From assembly GCF_000721705.1 (NCBI RefSeq), contig NZ_JOJL01000004.1:62001-126000 (forward strand): a DNA stretch of 64,000 bases. The letters run 5' to 3'. This document shows, one piece after another, positions 27,498-34,990 of this stretch (position 1 is the first letter of the stretch; each line of letters starts with the position of its first letter). This DNA is from Actinoplanes subtropicus (GTDB taxonomy: Bacteria; Actinomycetota; Actinomycetes; Mycobacteriales; Micromonosporaceae). The notes beneath the pieces are model-generated. The model was not told where the DNA came from. It worked only from the letters and a program-made list of their open reading frames with translations, and made no database searches. Made by a program: the position numbers and the translations under genes.

Positions 27498-27542
27498 CGT
27501 GGCCGCCGGCTCGTCCGTCCCTCGGCGGGAAAGCGAGCCGGC
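27438..27542. repeat. Tandemly duplicated hairpin at the 3' end of the Pr6Pr gene
   Basis: A segment beginning GACGTGGCCGCCGGCTCG occurs twice, 58 bp apart. Each copy holds an inverted repeat GCCGGCTCG...CGAGCCGGC: arms at 27447-27455 and 27476-27484, and at 27505-27513 and 27534-27542. The first copy lies inside the gene's last codons and the second after its stop. The first hairpin has an inner CCGTCC/GGACGG stem; the second has lost it. Both could end transcription of the convergent Pr6Pr and NlpC/P60 genes. Confidence 0.8.
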
Positions 27543-27577
27543 GACCCCGGACCGACGTAGCTGCTGGCTCGCCCGGG

Positions 27578-28123
27578 TCAGGCGCCGATGCGGCCGAACC
27601 TGACCTCTCCCGGGCTCCAGATGGTCGCCAGGCGTACTCGGTCGCCGGGCTTGGGCGCGTGCCAGACCCGGCCGGCGCCGGCGTAGACCGCCACGTGGTA
27701 GGCGCGCTGGCCGGACACCCAGAAGACCAGGTCGCCGGGGCGGGCCGCGGCGCGGCTGATCGGGTGGGCGGCGTGGTACTGCTCGTTCGCCGTGCGGGGC
27801 AGGCGGACGTGGACGGCGCGGTAGGCGTACCCGGACAGGCCGGAGCAGTCGAACGCTCCCGGGCCTTGGGCGCCTCGGCGATAGGGCTTGCCCCGCTGGG
27901 CACTTGCCGCCGCGACGATGCGGGCGCCGCGCAGACCAAGGAGGGCGGCGGGGGAGAGCGATGGCTCGGGAGCGCTTCCGGTGGGCACGCTGTGCGCGAC
28001 CGGGGCCGTCGGCGCGGCCTGGGCCGCGCCGGGGGCGATCAGCAGGCCGAGGGCGGACATCAGGGCCATAAGTGCCCAGGTGAGAGCGTTCTTGGGCAGG
28101 GCGGAGCGAAGATGAGCGGACAC
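27578..28123 (-). CDS. Secreted NlpC/P60 family cell-wall hydrolase
   Basis: This 181-aa protein has an N-terminal signal peptide (ALMALMSALGLLIAPGAAQA, likely cleaved after AQA) and a C-terminal NlpC/P60 domain: Cys in AFDCSGLSGYAYR, His in AYHVAVYAG, and a third polar residue His in RVWHAPKPGD. Such enzymes cleave gamma-D-glutamyl-diamino acid bonds in peptidoglycan stem peptides. The GTG start at 28123 gives the proper signal peptide; the longer open frame upstream runs through the riboswitch. Expression should be controlled by the ydaO riboswitch directly upstream, as for resuscitation and cell-wall genes in other actinobacteria. Confidence 0.92.
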   Translation of the reverse strand: MSAHLRSALPKNALTWALMALMSALGLLIAPGAAQAAPTAPVAHSVPTGSAPEPSLSPAALLGLRGARIVAAASAQRGKPYRRGAQGPGAFDCSGLSGYAYRAVHVRLPRTANEQYHAAHPISRAAARPGDLVFWVSGQRAYHVAVYAGAGRVWHAPKPGDRVRLATIWSPGEVRFGRIGA

Positions 28124-28142
28124 GACGATTCCTGGTCCTTCA

Positions 28143-28307
28143 ACCGCCTGCGAGGTCAGCTGTCGGGTTGGGCCTGAAGGCGGCCCGTCGCGGATGGCGA
28201 CTTCACCCCTAGCCGGCGCGTGGCCGGACCGGATGGGTTCCCCGCTCCCGCCCATTGAGGTTCCTGTCGGTGACATGGGCCGCGCGCGGTGGGCGGGACT
28301 CGGCGTC
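28143..28307 (-). ncRNA. c-di-AMP riboswitch (ydaO-yuaA type)
   Basis: Read on the minus strand, the 5' leader of the NlpC/P60 gene shows the ydaO landmarks in the right order: GCCGAGTCCCGCCC, its partner GGGCGGGAGCGGGGAACCC, then GGGGTGAA, then CAACCCGACAGCTGACCTCG and CAGGCG, which pairs back with the 5' GCC of P1. The class binds two c-di-AMP molecules and usually turns expression off. It ends about 20 bases before the GTG start; no separate terminator stem is obvious, so control may act on translation or by an overlapping stem. Confidence 0.88.
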
Positions 28308-28467
28308 CGCGGGCGGTGTGGCGGCCTACCCGCGACGACTGGCCGGGTGGCGGCGCCAGACCCGATCGGGACCGATCGCGGGATCCGGCGGGAAACGCGG
28401 TGCTTGCTCCCGGACGGCTACCGGCGAATCGGGGACCGCGGACAACCCCGGGGCAGACCGGACGGTG
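28308..28467. other. Intergenic region holding the riboswitch promoter
   Basis: This 160-bp gap lies between the 5' end of the ydaO riboswitch and the end of the XdhC gene, both on the minus strand. The promoter for the riboswitch RNA must lie here or within the XdhC 3' end. No gene, repeat or clear -10/-35 pair was recognised. Confidence 0.4.
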
Positions 28468-29538
28468 TCAGCCGTGGATCGGGGCGTCGAGACCGGTCAG
28501 GGGCAGGCCGGACCCGCCCCACGTACGCGCGATGATTTCACCCGCGATCGCGACGGCCGTTTCCTCCGGTGTGCGGGCGCCCAGGTCCAGCCCGATCGGG
28601 GCGGACAAACGCGACAGCGCGGCCTCGGACACCCCGGCCTCGCGCAGGCGGCGCATCCGGTCGGCATGGGTGCGGCGGCTGCCCATCACGCCGATGTAGC
28701 GGGCCGGCGTGCGCAACGCGACCTCGAGGAGCGGCACGTCGAACTTCGGGTCATGGGTGAGCACACAGAGCACCGTGCGCTCGTCGACCGCCGTGGACTC
28801 CAGGTAGAGATGCGGCCATTGGACGACCAACTCGTCGGCCGACGGAAAGCGCTTGCGCGTGGCGAAGACCGGACGGGCGTCGCAGACGGTCACGTGGTAG
28901 CCGAGGAAGCCGCCGATCCGGGCGACCGCGCCGGCGAAATCGATCGCGCCGAACACGATCATGCGGGGTGGTGGGAGGTACGTCTGGACGAACACCTCGA
29001 CGTCGGCCATCCGCTGTTCGCCGTGTTCGCCCAGGCGGACCGTGCCGGTGGCGCCGGAGGACAGCATGCCGGCGGCGACCTGCTCGGCCGCCCGGTCCAG
29101 GCCGGCGTCGCCGAGCGAGCCGGCCACCCGGGACGGCCAGATGACGAGCTGGTGGTCGCCGAGCGAGACGGTCGCGACCGGGCGGCCGTCCTGGATCGCG
29201 GCGAGAACGTCGTCGAGGTCGGTCAGGGCGACCCACGGCTGCACCATCACCTCGATCGTGCCGCCGCAGGTGAGGCCGACTTCGAAGGCGTCCCCGTCGC
29301 TCACCCCGTACGTGTGCTGCTGGGCCTTTTCGGTTTGGATGACCTCCTCGGCGGCGGCGTAGACGGCGCCCTCGACGCAGCCGCCGGAGACGCTGCCGAG
29401 GACCTCGCCGCGTTCGCTGACGGCCATCGAGGAGCCGGGCTGCCGGGGCGCCGAGCTCCAGGTGCGCACGACCGTGGCGACCGCGAAGGCGACGCCCTCG
29501 GCGCGCCAGGCGATCAGTCCGTCAACAATGTCCCGCAC
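28468..29538 (-). CDS. XdhC/CoxI family protein, divergent from the cox operon
   Basis: This 356-aa protein has the N-terminal XdhC_CoxI domain (SSAPRQPGSSMAVSERGEV, then GSVSGGCVEGAV) and the C-terminal Rossmann-like XdhC domain (MIVFGAIDFAGAVARIGGFLG, then IGVMGSRRTHADR). XdhC proteins bind molybdenum cofactor and help its sulfuration and insertion into xanthine/CO dehydrogenase-type enzymes. GTG 29538 is preferred because GGAGGG lies 7 bases upstream; GTG 29544 and TTG 29559 are other options. It is divergent from coxM across a 118-bp control region, so it is probably regulated with the operon. Confidence 0.9.
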   Translation of the reverse strand: MRDIVDGLIAWRAEGVAFAVATVVRTWSSAPRQPGSSMAVSERGEVLGSVSGGCVEGAVYAAAEEVIQTEKAQQHTYGVSDGDAFEVGLTCGGTIEVMVQPWVALTDLDDVLAAIQDGRPVATVSLGDHQLVIWPSRVAGSLGDAGLDRAAEQVAAGMLSSGATGTVRLGEHGEQRMADVEVFVQTYLPPPRMIVFGAIDFAGAVARIGGFLGYHVTVCDARPVFATRKRFPSADELVVQWPHLYLESTAVDERTVLCVLTHDPKFDVPLLEVALRTPARYIGVMGSRRTHADRMRRLREAGVSEAALSRLSAPIGLDLGARTPEETAVAIAGEIIARTWGGSGLPLTGLDAPIHG

Positions 29539-29581
29539 GGCCACACCCTCCGCGATCAATTGTTGCTCGTCAACGGCGAGT

Positions 29582-29595
29582 TAAGAGATCCCTTA
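29582..29595. promoter_or_regulatory. Near-perfect palindrome in the xdhC/coxM divergent control region
   Basis: TAAGAGATCCCTTA differs from its own reverse complement at only one base pair (positions 5 and 10). It lies about 60 bp from coxM and 45 bp from the divergent XdhC gene. A second, looser inverted repeat (CCTGTTGACATTGATCAGG, 29600-29618) follows and contains a TTGACA hexamer. These are candidate sites for a regulator of CO oxidation; the regulator is not identified. Confidence 0.5.
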
Positions 29596-29656
29596 GGTAC
29601 CTGTTGACATTGATCAGGTGGAGCGCGAGGGTCACCACGATTCCGGGAGGTGGATC

Positions 29657-30529
29657 GTGCAGGTGCCGGCTCCGTTCGAATACGAACGCGCCACCAGTGT
29701 GGACCAGGCCATCGGGCTGCTGGAACGTCTGGGCAGCTCAGCGCGGCTCGTGGCGGGTGGGCACAGCCTCCTGCCGATGATGAAGCTGCGGCTGGCGAAC
29801 TTCGAATATCTCATCGACATCAACCCGCTGCACGATCAACTCGGCTACATCCGGGTGGGCGGCGACGAGGTCCGGATCGGGGCGCTGACCCGGCATCGGG
29901 AGTTGCTCGAGTCGGACGAGCTGGCAAGCGCTTTCCCGATTTTCCGGGACGCCGAGCGGGTGATCGCCGATCCGGTCGTCCGCAACCGCGGGACGCTGGG
30001 CGGGTCGCTCTGCCAGGCCGATCCGTCGGAGGACCTGTCGGCGGTGTGCACGACGCTGGACGCGCATTGCGTGATCCGCGGGCCGCGCGGCGAGCGGGTC
30101 GTCTCGATGGAGGAGTTCCACGTCGGGCCGTACGAGACGGCGGTCGGCGACGACGAGATCCTGATCGAGATTCGCGTTCCCCGCCGGCCCGGGTCGGGAA
30201 GCGCTTACCAGAAGGTCGAGCGGCGCGCGGGCGACTGGGCCGTGGTGAGCGCGGGCGCGGCCGTCTGGCTCGCCGGGGACGGAACCATCTCGGACGCGCG
30301 GGTCGGCCTGGCGGCGGTCGGGCCGAACACCACCGGAATTCCCGAGATCTCGGCAACGCTGCGCGGCCAGGTCCCGGATGAGCGCGTTTACCAGCGGGCG
30401 GGGGAGATCGCGGCCCGCAGCTGCGACCCCGTCACCGACCAGCGGGGCAGCGAGGAGTACAAGCGGCACCTCGCGGACGAGCTGACCCGGAGGACTTTGC
30501 GTACGGCCGTCGAGCGGGCGAGGAGCTGA
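29657..30529 (+). CDS. coxM: Aerobic CO dehydrogenase, FAD-binding medium subunit
   Basis: This 290-aa protein is the flavoprotein subunit that passes electrons from the Fe-S clusters to the quinone pool. It has the two FAD motifs of the family: AGGHSLLP at about residues 35-42 and TLGGSLC at about 114-120, and the C-terminal CODH domain (GLAAVGPNTT). GTG 29657 has GGGAGG 6 bases upstream. It is the first gene of a tightly packed operon coxM-S-(sORF)-L-xdhC/YHS-mobA-D-G-E. The M-S-L order is the one typical of form I enzymes. Confidence 0.94.
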   Translation: MQVPAPFEYERATSVDQAIGLLERLGSSARLVAGGHSLLPMMKLRLANFEYLIDINPLHDQLGYIRVGGDEVRIGALTRHRELLESDELASAFPIFRDAERVIADPVVRNRGTLGGSLCQADPSEDLSAVCTTLDAHCVIRGPRGERVVSMEEFHVGPYETAVGDDEILIEIRVPRRPGSGSAYQKVERRAGDWAVVSAGAAVWLAGDGTISDARVGLAAVGPNTTGIPEISATLRGQVPDERVYQRAGEIAARSCDPVTDQRGSEEYKRHLADELTRRTLRTAVERARS

Positions 30530-30533
30530 ACCG

Positions 30534-31022
30534 ATGCAGGTCACGATGACCGTCAACGACGTCGAGGTCACCCGGGAGATCGAGGGGCGGCTGCTGCTCG
30601 TGCACTTCCTGCGGGACGTGCTCGGCCTGACCGGCACCCACTGGGGCTGCGACACGAGCAACTGCGGCACCTGCGTGGTCTGGCTGGACGGTGAGCCGGT
30701 GAAGTCGTGCACCGTGCTCGCCGCGATGGCCGGCGGCCACGAGGTGCGTACGGTGGAGGGCCTGGCCGGCAACGGCGAGCTGGACCCGATCCAAGAGGGC
30801 TTCATGCAGTGCCACGGCCTGCAGTGCGGGTTCTGCACGCCGGGGATGATGATGACCTGCCGGGCGCTGCTCGACCGCAATCCGGACCCGACCGACGCGG
30901 AGATCCGGGAGGCCATTTCCGGTCAGATCTGCCGCTGTACGGGCTACTCGACGATCGTTCGCTCCGTGCGATGGGCTTCCGTGCACGAAGCGGCTGCCGC
31001 TCAGCAGGAGGCGAACGCATGA
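30534..31022 (+). CDS. coxS: Aerobic CO dehydrogenase, iron-sulfur small subunit
   Basis: This 162-aa protein carries two [2Fe-2S] clusters. The plant-ferredoxin-type site is GCDTSNCGTCVVW plus the Cys in VKSCTV; the second, helical-type site is GLQCGFCTPG plus ICRCTGY. It relays electrons from the Mo-Cu site of CoxL to the FAD in CoxM. It starts 4 bp after coxM (ATG 30534, with GAGGAGC upstream). Its TGA overlaps the ATG of a 30-codon ORF (ATGA at 31019-31022). Confidence 0.95.
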   Translation: MQVTMTVNDVEVTREIEGRLLLVHFLRDVLGLTGTHWGCDTSNCGTCVVWLDGEPVKSCTVLAAMAGGHEVRTVEGLAGNGELDPIQEGFMQCHGLQCGFCTPGMMMTCRALLDRNPDPTDAEIREAISGQICRCTGYSTIVRSVRWASVHEAAAAQQEANA

Positions 31023-31111
31023 CCTCCTGCACCGAGCGGCACTTCAGTGAGTTGCTCACCCAGGCCGAAGGCGAGGGCCAGAAGGGCATGCCTAAGGAGG
31101 GCACAGCATGA
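31019..31111 (+). CDS. 30-aa ORF coupled between coxS and coxL
   Basis: This ORF encodes 30 residues (starts MTSCTERHFSELL, ends KEGTA). Its ATG overlaps the coxS stop (ATGA, 31019-31022) and its stop overlaps the coxL start (ATGA, 31108-31111). The coxL ribosome binding site AAGGAGGG lies inside it. It may be a translational coupling device or a microprotein. It has one Cys and one His but no known motif. It is too short for codon statistics, but the double ATGA overlap argues against chance. Confidence 0.55.
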   Translation: MTSCTERHFSELLTQAEGEGQKGMPKEGTA

Positions 31112-33501
31112 CCGCGGTGCAGGAACCGAAGTTCAGCGAGTTCCACGACAACGATCAGAAACCGGTCGGGTTCGGCCGGATGTTGCGCAAGGAGGACCCG
31201 CGCTTCATCCGGGGCCGTGGCCGCTACACCGACGACATCCAACTGCCCGGCATGCTGCATCTGGCCATCCTGCGATCGCCTTTCGCGCACGCCCGCATTC
31301 TGAGCGTCGACACCAGCGCGGCCGAGGCGTCGCCCGGGGTCAAGCTGGTCGTGACCGGGGCGATGCTGGCTGAGAAAGGCCTTGCCTGGATGCCGACGCT
31401 CTCCAACGACGTGCAGGCCGTGCTCGCCACCGACAAGGTGCGTTTCCAGGGCCAGGAGGTCGCCTTCGTGGTGGCCGACGACCGGTACCACGCCCGCGAC
31501 GCGCTCGAACTGATCGATGTCGAGTACGAGGTGCTCGAACCGGTCATCGACGCCCGGCGTGCCCTCGAGCCGGACGCCCCGCTGATCCGGGACGACCTGC
31601 AGGACAAGCGGAACAACCACGTCTTCGACTGGGAGACCGGGGACGAGGCGGCCACCGAGGCCGTGTTCGCGTCGGCCGACGTCGTGGTGCGGGAGGACAT
31701 CGTCTATCCGCGGGTGCATCCCGCGCCGATGGAGACCTGCGGGGCGGTCGCCGACTTCGACGCGGTCGAGGGCAAGCTGAAGCTCTGGTCGACCACCCAG
31801 GCGCCGCACGCGCACCGCACGCTCTATGCGATCGTCGCCGGCATCCCCGAGCACAAGATCCAGGTCATCTCGCCGGACATCGGTGGCGGCTTCGGCAACA
31901 AGGTGCCGATCTATCCCGGCTACGTGTGCGCGATCGTCGGATCGATCCTGACCGGCAAACCGGTCAAGTGGATGGAGGATCGATCGGAGAACCTCATCTC
32001 GACCGGATTCGCTCGCGACTACATCATGCGCGGCGAGATCGCGGCCACCCGGGACGGCAGGATCCTGGCGATCCGCACCAACGTGCTCGCCGACCACGGC
32101 GCGTTCAACGGCACCGCCGCGCCGGTGAAGTACCCGGCCGGCTTCTTCGGCGTGTTCACCGGCAGCTACGACCTGCAGGCCGCGTACTGCAAGATGACCG
32201 CGGTCTACACCAACAAGGCGCCGGGCGGCGTCGCCTACGCGTGCTCGTTCCGCATCACCGAGGCGGTCTACCTGGTCGAGCGCATCGTCGATTGCCTCGC
32301 CGACGAGCTGAACATGGACCCGGCCGCGCTCCGGATCAAAAACTTCATCCAACCCGACCAGTTTCCGTACGAGACGAAGACCGGCTGGGTGTACGACTCG
32401 GGCAACTACGAGCCCACCATGCGGCTGGCCATGGACATCGCCGGATACGCCGAGCTGCGCAAGGAGCAGGAGGAGAAGCGGGCCCGCGGCGAGCTGATGG
32501 GCATCGGCATCTCGTTCTTCACCGAGGCGGTCGGCGCCGGCCCGCGCAAGCACATGGACATCCTCGGCCTCGGCATGGCCGACGGCTGCGAGCTACGGGT
32601 GCACCCGACCGGCAAGGCCGTGGTGCGGTTGTCGGTGCAGACCCAGGGTCAGGGCCACGAGACGACGTTCGCGCAGATCGTCGCCGAGGAAATCGGTATC
32701 CCGCCGGCCGACATCGAGGTGGTGCACGGCGATACCGATCAGACGCCGTTCGGTCTCGGCACCTACGGCAGCCGATCGACTCCGGTCTCCGGGGCGGCGG
32801 CCGCGCTGGTCGCCCGGAAGGTGCGCGACAAGGCGCAACTGATCGCGTCGGGCATGCTCGAGGTGTCGGTGGCCGACCTGGAGTGGGTGAAGGGAGCGTT
32901 CCAGGTCAAGGGCGATCCCGGCAAGTCGGTGACCATCCAGGACATCGCTTTCCGGGCGCACGGGGCCGGCGATCTGCCCGAGGGCGTCGAGGGCGGGCTC
33001 GAGGCGCAGATCTGCTACAACCCGTCCAACCTCACGTACCCGCACGGGGCGTACATCTGCGTGGTGGACATCGATCCGGGCACCGCGCAGGTGAAGGTGC
33101 GTCGCTTCATCGCGGTCGACGACTGCGGCACCCGGATCAACCCGATGATCATCGAGGGTCAGGTGCACGGCGGCCTCACCGACGGCGTCGGCATGGCGCT
33201 GATGGAAATGATCGCGTTCGACGAGGACGGCAACTGCCTCGGCGCGTCGCTGATGGACTACCTGATCCCGACCTCGCTCGAGGTGCCCGACTGGGAGACC
33301 GGCTACACGGTCACGCCGTCGCCGCACCACCCGATCGGCGCCAAGGGCGTGGGGGAGTCGGCGACCGTCGGCTCGCCGCCGGCCATCGTGAACGCGGTGG
33401 TCGACGCGCTCAAGCCGTTCGGCATCCGGCACGCCGACATGCCGCTCACCCCGTCCCGGGTCTGGGACGCGATGCGCGGCCGGGCGACGCCGCCGATCTG
33501 A
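31108..33501 (+). CDS. coxL: Aerobic CO dehydrogenase, molybdopterin large subunit (form I)
   Basis: This 797-aa protein is the catalytic subunit that oxidises CO with water to CO2 at a Mo-S-Cu centre. The form I active-site loop AYxCSFR is present as AYACSFR (residues 376-382); Cys379 would bind Cu. Other cofactor parts are intact: GGGFGNK, QGQGHETTFAQ, and GAKGVGESATVG with the catalytic Glu at 750. Length is normal (about 800). This motif separates true CO dehydrogenases from form II homologues (AYRGAGR). It is translated directly after the 30-codon ORF with AAGGAGGG as ribosome binding site. Confidence 0.96.
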   Translation: MTAVQEPKFSEFHDNDQKPVGFGRMLRKEDPRFIRGRGRYTDDIQLPGMLHLAILRSPFAHARILSVDTSAAEASPGVKLVVTGAMLAEKGLAWMPTLSNDVQAVLATDKVRFQGQEVAFVVADDRYHARDALELIDVEYEVLEPVIDARRALEPDAPLIRDDLQDKRNNHVFDWETGDEAATEAVFASADVVVREDIVYPRVHPAPMETCGAVADFDAVEGKLKLWSTTQAPHAHRTLYAIVAGIPEHKIQVISPDIGGGFGNKVPIYPGYVCAIVGSILTGKPVKWMEDRSENLISTGFARDYIMRGEIAATRDGRILAIRTNVLADHGAFNGTAAPVKYPAGFFGVFTGSYDLQAAYCKMTAVYTNKAPGGVAYACSFRITEAVYLVERIVDCLADELNMDPAALRIKNFIQPDQFPYETKTGWVYDSGNYEPTMRLAMDIAGYAELRKEQEEKRARGELMGIGISFFTEAVGAGPRKHMDILGLGMADGCELRVHPTGKAVVRLSVQTQGQGHETTFAQIVAEEIGIPPADIEVVHGDTDQTPFGLGTYGSRSTPVSGAAAALVARKVRDKAQLIASGMLEVSVADLEWVKGAFQVKGDPGKSVTIQDIAFRAHGAGDLPEGVEGGLEAQICYNPSNLTYPHGAYICVVDIDPGTAQVKVRRFIAVDDCGTRINPMIIEGQVHGGLTDGVGMALMEMIAFDEDGNCLGASLMDYLIPTSLEVPDWETGYTVTPSPHHPIGAKGVGESATVGSPPAIVNAVVDALKPFGIRHADMPLTPSRVWDAMRGRATPPI

Positions 33502-33536
33502 TCCGGTCCTTTTCGCTCCGATCTGGGAGTTTGGCG

Positions 33537-34418
33537 ATGAGCATTTCCGCACGCGTGCACGAACTGACCGGTCAGCGCCGGCCGTTCGTGCACGCGACCG
33601 TGGTGCGCGCGCAGGCGCCCACCTCCGCGGTGCCGGGCGACGACGCGGTGATCCTCGCCGACGGGTCCATCGAGGGCTTCGTCGGCGGGGTCTGCGCCGA
33701 GACGTCGGTGCGCGCGGCCGCCCTGGACACGCTGCGCGACGGCAACACGATGCTGCTGCGCGTCCTGCCGAGCGAATCCGAGCAGTTCCCGTCGGTTCCG
33801 GGCGCGCAGGTCGTGGTCAACCCGTGCCTCTCCGGCGGAGCGATCGAGATCTTCCTCCGCCCGGTGCTCCCGCGTCCGCTGATCGGGGTGGCGGGCGATG
33901 CGACGCCGATCGGCGCGGCGGTGGTTTCGCTCGCCGAATTCCTCGATTTCGAGGTCACCCCGCCCATGGCGTACGCCGGAGCGGGCGCCGTCGTGGTGGC
34001 CGGTCTGGGGCGCGACGACGAGGCGGCCATCCGCGCGGCACTGGACGCGGGGGTGCCCCTGATAGCGCTGATCGCCAGCCGGACGCGGGGGAAAGCGGTA
34101 GTCGATTCGCTCGGGCTGAGGCCGGACGAGCTCGCCCGGGTCCGCCCCCACGCCGGCATCGACATCGGGGCCCGCACCCACAAGGAGATAGCTCTCTCGG
34201 TGCTCGCCGAGATCGTTCGTGAGCTGCGGCGGCCGGGGCTCGAGGCGGTGGAACGCCGATCGCTTCCGCTGACCGACGTCTCCTCGCCGAAGACCGCGAT
34301 CGATCCGGTGTGCGGGATGACCGTGGTGATCGGGGACGCGACGCCGCACGCGGTGGTCGATGGGGTGGAGCACTGGTTCTGCTGCGCCGGGTGCCGGGAT
34401 CGGTTCGCGGCGGCGTGA
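33537..34418 (+). CDS. XdhC/CoxF-like protein with C-terminal YHS domain
   Basis: This 293-aa protein has an XdhC_CoxI N-terminal domain (TSAVPGDDAVILADGSIEGF, then VGGVCAETSV), an XdhC C-terminal Rossmann-like domain (VVVAGLGRDDEAAIRAAL, then GIDIGARTHKEIALSV), and a YHS domain at the end (IDPVCGMTV...HWFCCAGCRDRF). YHS domains bind metal, often copper, through Cys. The fusion suggests a factor that joins cofactor insertion with metal handling, which would suit the Mo-Cu centre of CoxL. Start ATG 33537 follows a 35-bp gap. It overlaps the next gene by ATGA. Confidence 0.88.
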   Translation: MSISARVHELTGQRRPFVHATVVRAQAPTSAVPGDDAVILADGSIEGFVGGVCAETSVRAAALDTLRDGNTMLLRVLPSESEQFPSVPGAQVVVNPCLSGGAIEIFLRPVLPRPLIGVAGDATPIGAAVVSLAEFLDFEVTPPMAYAGAGAVVVAGLGRDDEAAIRAALDAGVPLIALIASRTRGKAVVDSLGLRPDELARVRPHAGIDIGARTHKEIALSVLAEIVRELRRPGLEAVERRSLPLTDVSSPKTAIDPVCGMTVVIGDATPHAVVDGVEHWFCCAGCRDRFAAA

Positions 34419-34990
34419 TGACGGTCTGTGGGCTGGTGCTCGCGGCCGGCGGGTCGCTGCGGCTCGGCGAGGCGAAGCAGCTGCTGCCGTTCCGCGGGCG
34501 TACCCTCCTCGAGGCTACGCTGGACATGGCCCGTGCCTGCGCGTTCGATCAGAACCTGGTCATGCTCGGCGGCTCGGCCGCCGAGGTCCGTTCGCGAGCG
34601 GATCTGACCGGCTTCACCGTCGTCGACAACCCGGATTTCTCCAGTGGCTGTGGCTCGTCCGTGCGGTCGGCGATCGCGCACGTCCGGGCCGACGCGCTGG
34701 TGCTGCTGCTCGGCGATCAGCCGGGGATCGACCCGGCCGACGTGCGCCGGCTGATCGACGCGCCGACTCCGATCGCGGTGTGCCGCTACGACGACGGGCT
34801 CGGGCATCCGTTCCTGTTCCGGCGTGAGTGTTTCGGATCGCTTTCCGGACTGCACGGCGACAAGGCGGTGTGGAAACTGCTGCACTCGGGTGCCTTCCCG
34901 GTGACCGAAGTTCCCACGGCCGGACCGGTCCCGATCGATGTCGACACCCGGGAGGACTACCGGCGGTTGCTGGCGGGGGAGGGCCGGTGA
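34418..34990 (+). CDS. MobA/MocA-like molybdenum cofactor nucleotidyltransferase
   Basis: This 190-aa protein has the GlcNAc-1-P-uridyltransferase-like fold of MobA/MocA: nucleotide-binding start LVLAAGGSLRLGEAKQLLPF (the usual G-x-S-x-R-x-G-x-x-K pattern) and the metal site LLLGDQPGI. MocA transfers CMP to molybdopterin, giving the MCD cofactor used by CO dehydrogenase and xanthine oxidase family enzymes. Its place inside the operon fits that role. The ATG overlaps the preceding stop (ATGA), and its own stop overlaps the coxD start (GTGA). Confidence 0.9.
   Translation: MTVCGLVLAAGGSLRLGEAKQLLPFRGRTLLEATLDMARACAFDQNLVMLGGSAAEVRSRADLTGFTVVDNPDFSSGCGSSVRSAIAHVRADALVLLLGDQPGIDPADVRRLIDAPTPIAVCRYDDGLGHPFLFRRECFGSLSGLHGDKAVWKLLHSGAFPVTEVPTAGPVPIDVDTREDYRRLLAGEGR

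Noticed and set aside
28124..28276. N-terminal extension of the NlpC/P60 protein
   Set aside because: The extension is the translated riboswitch; the signal peptide begins at 28123.
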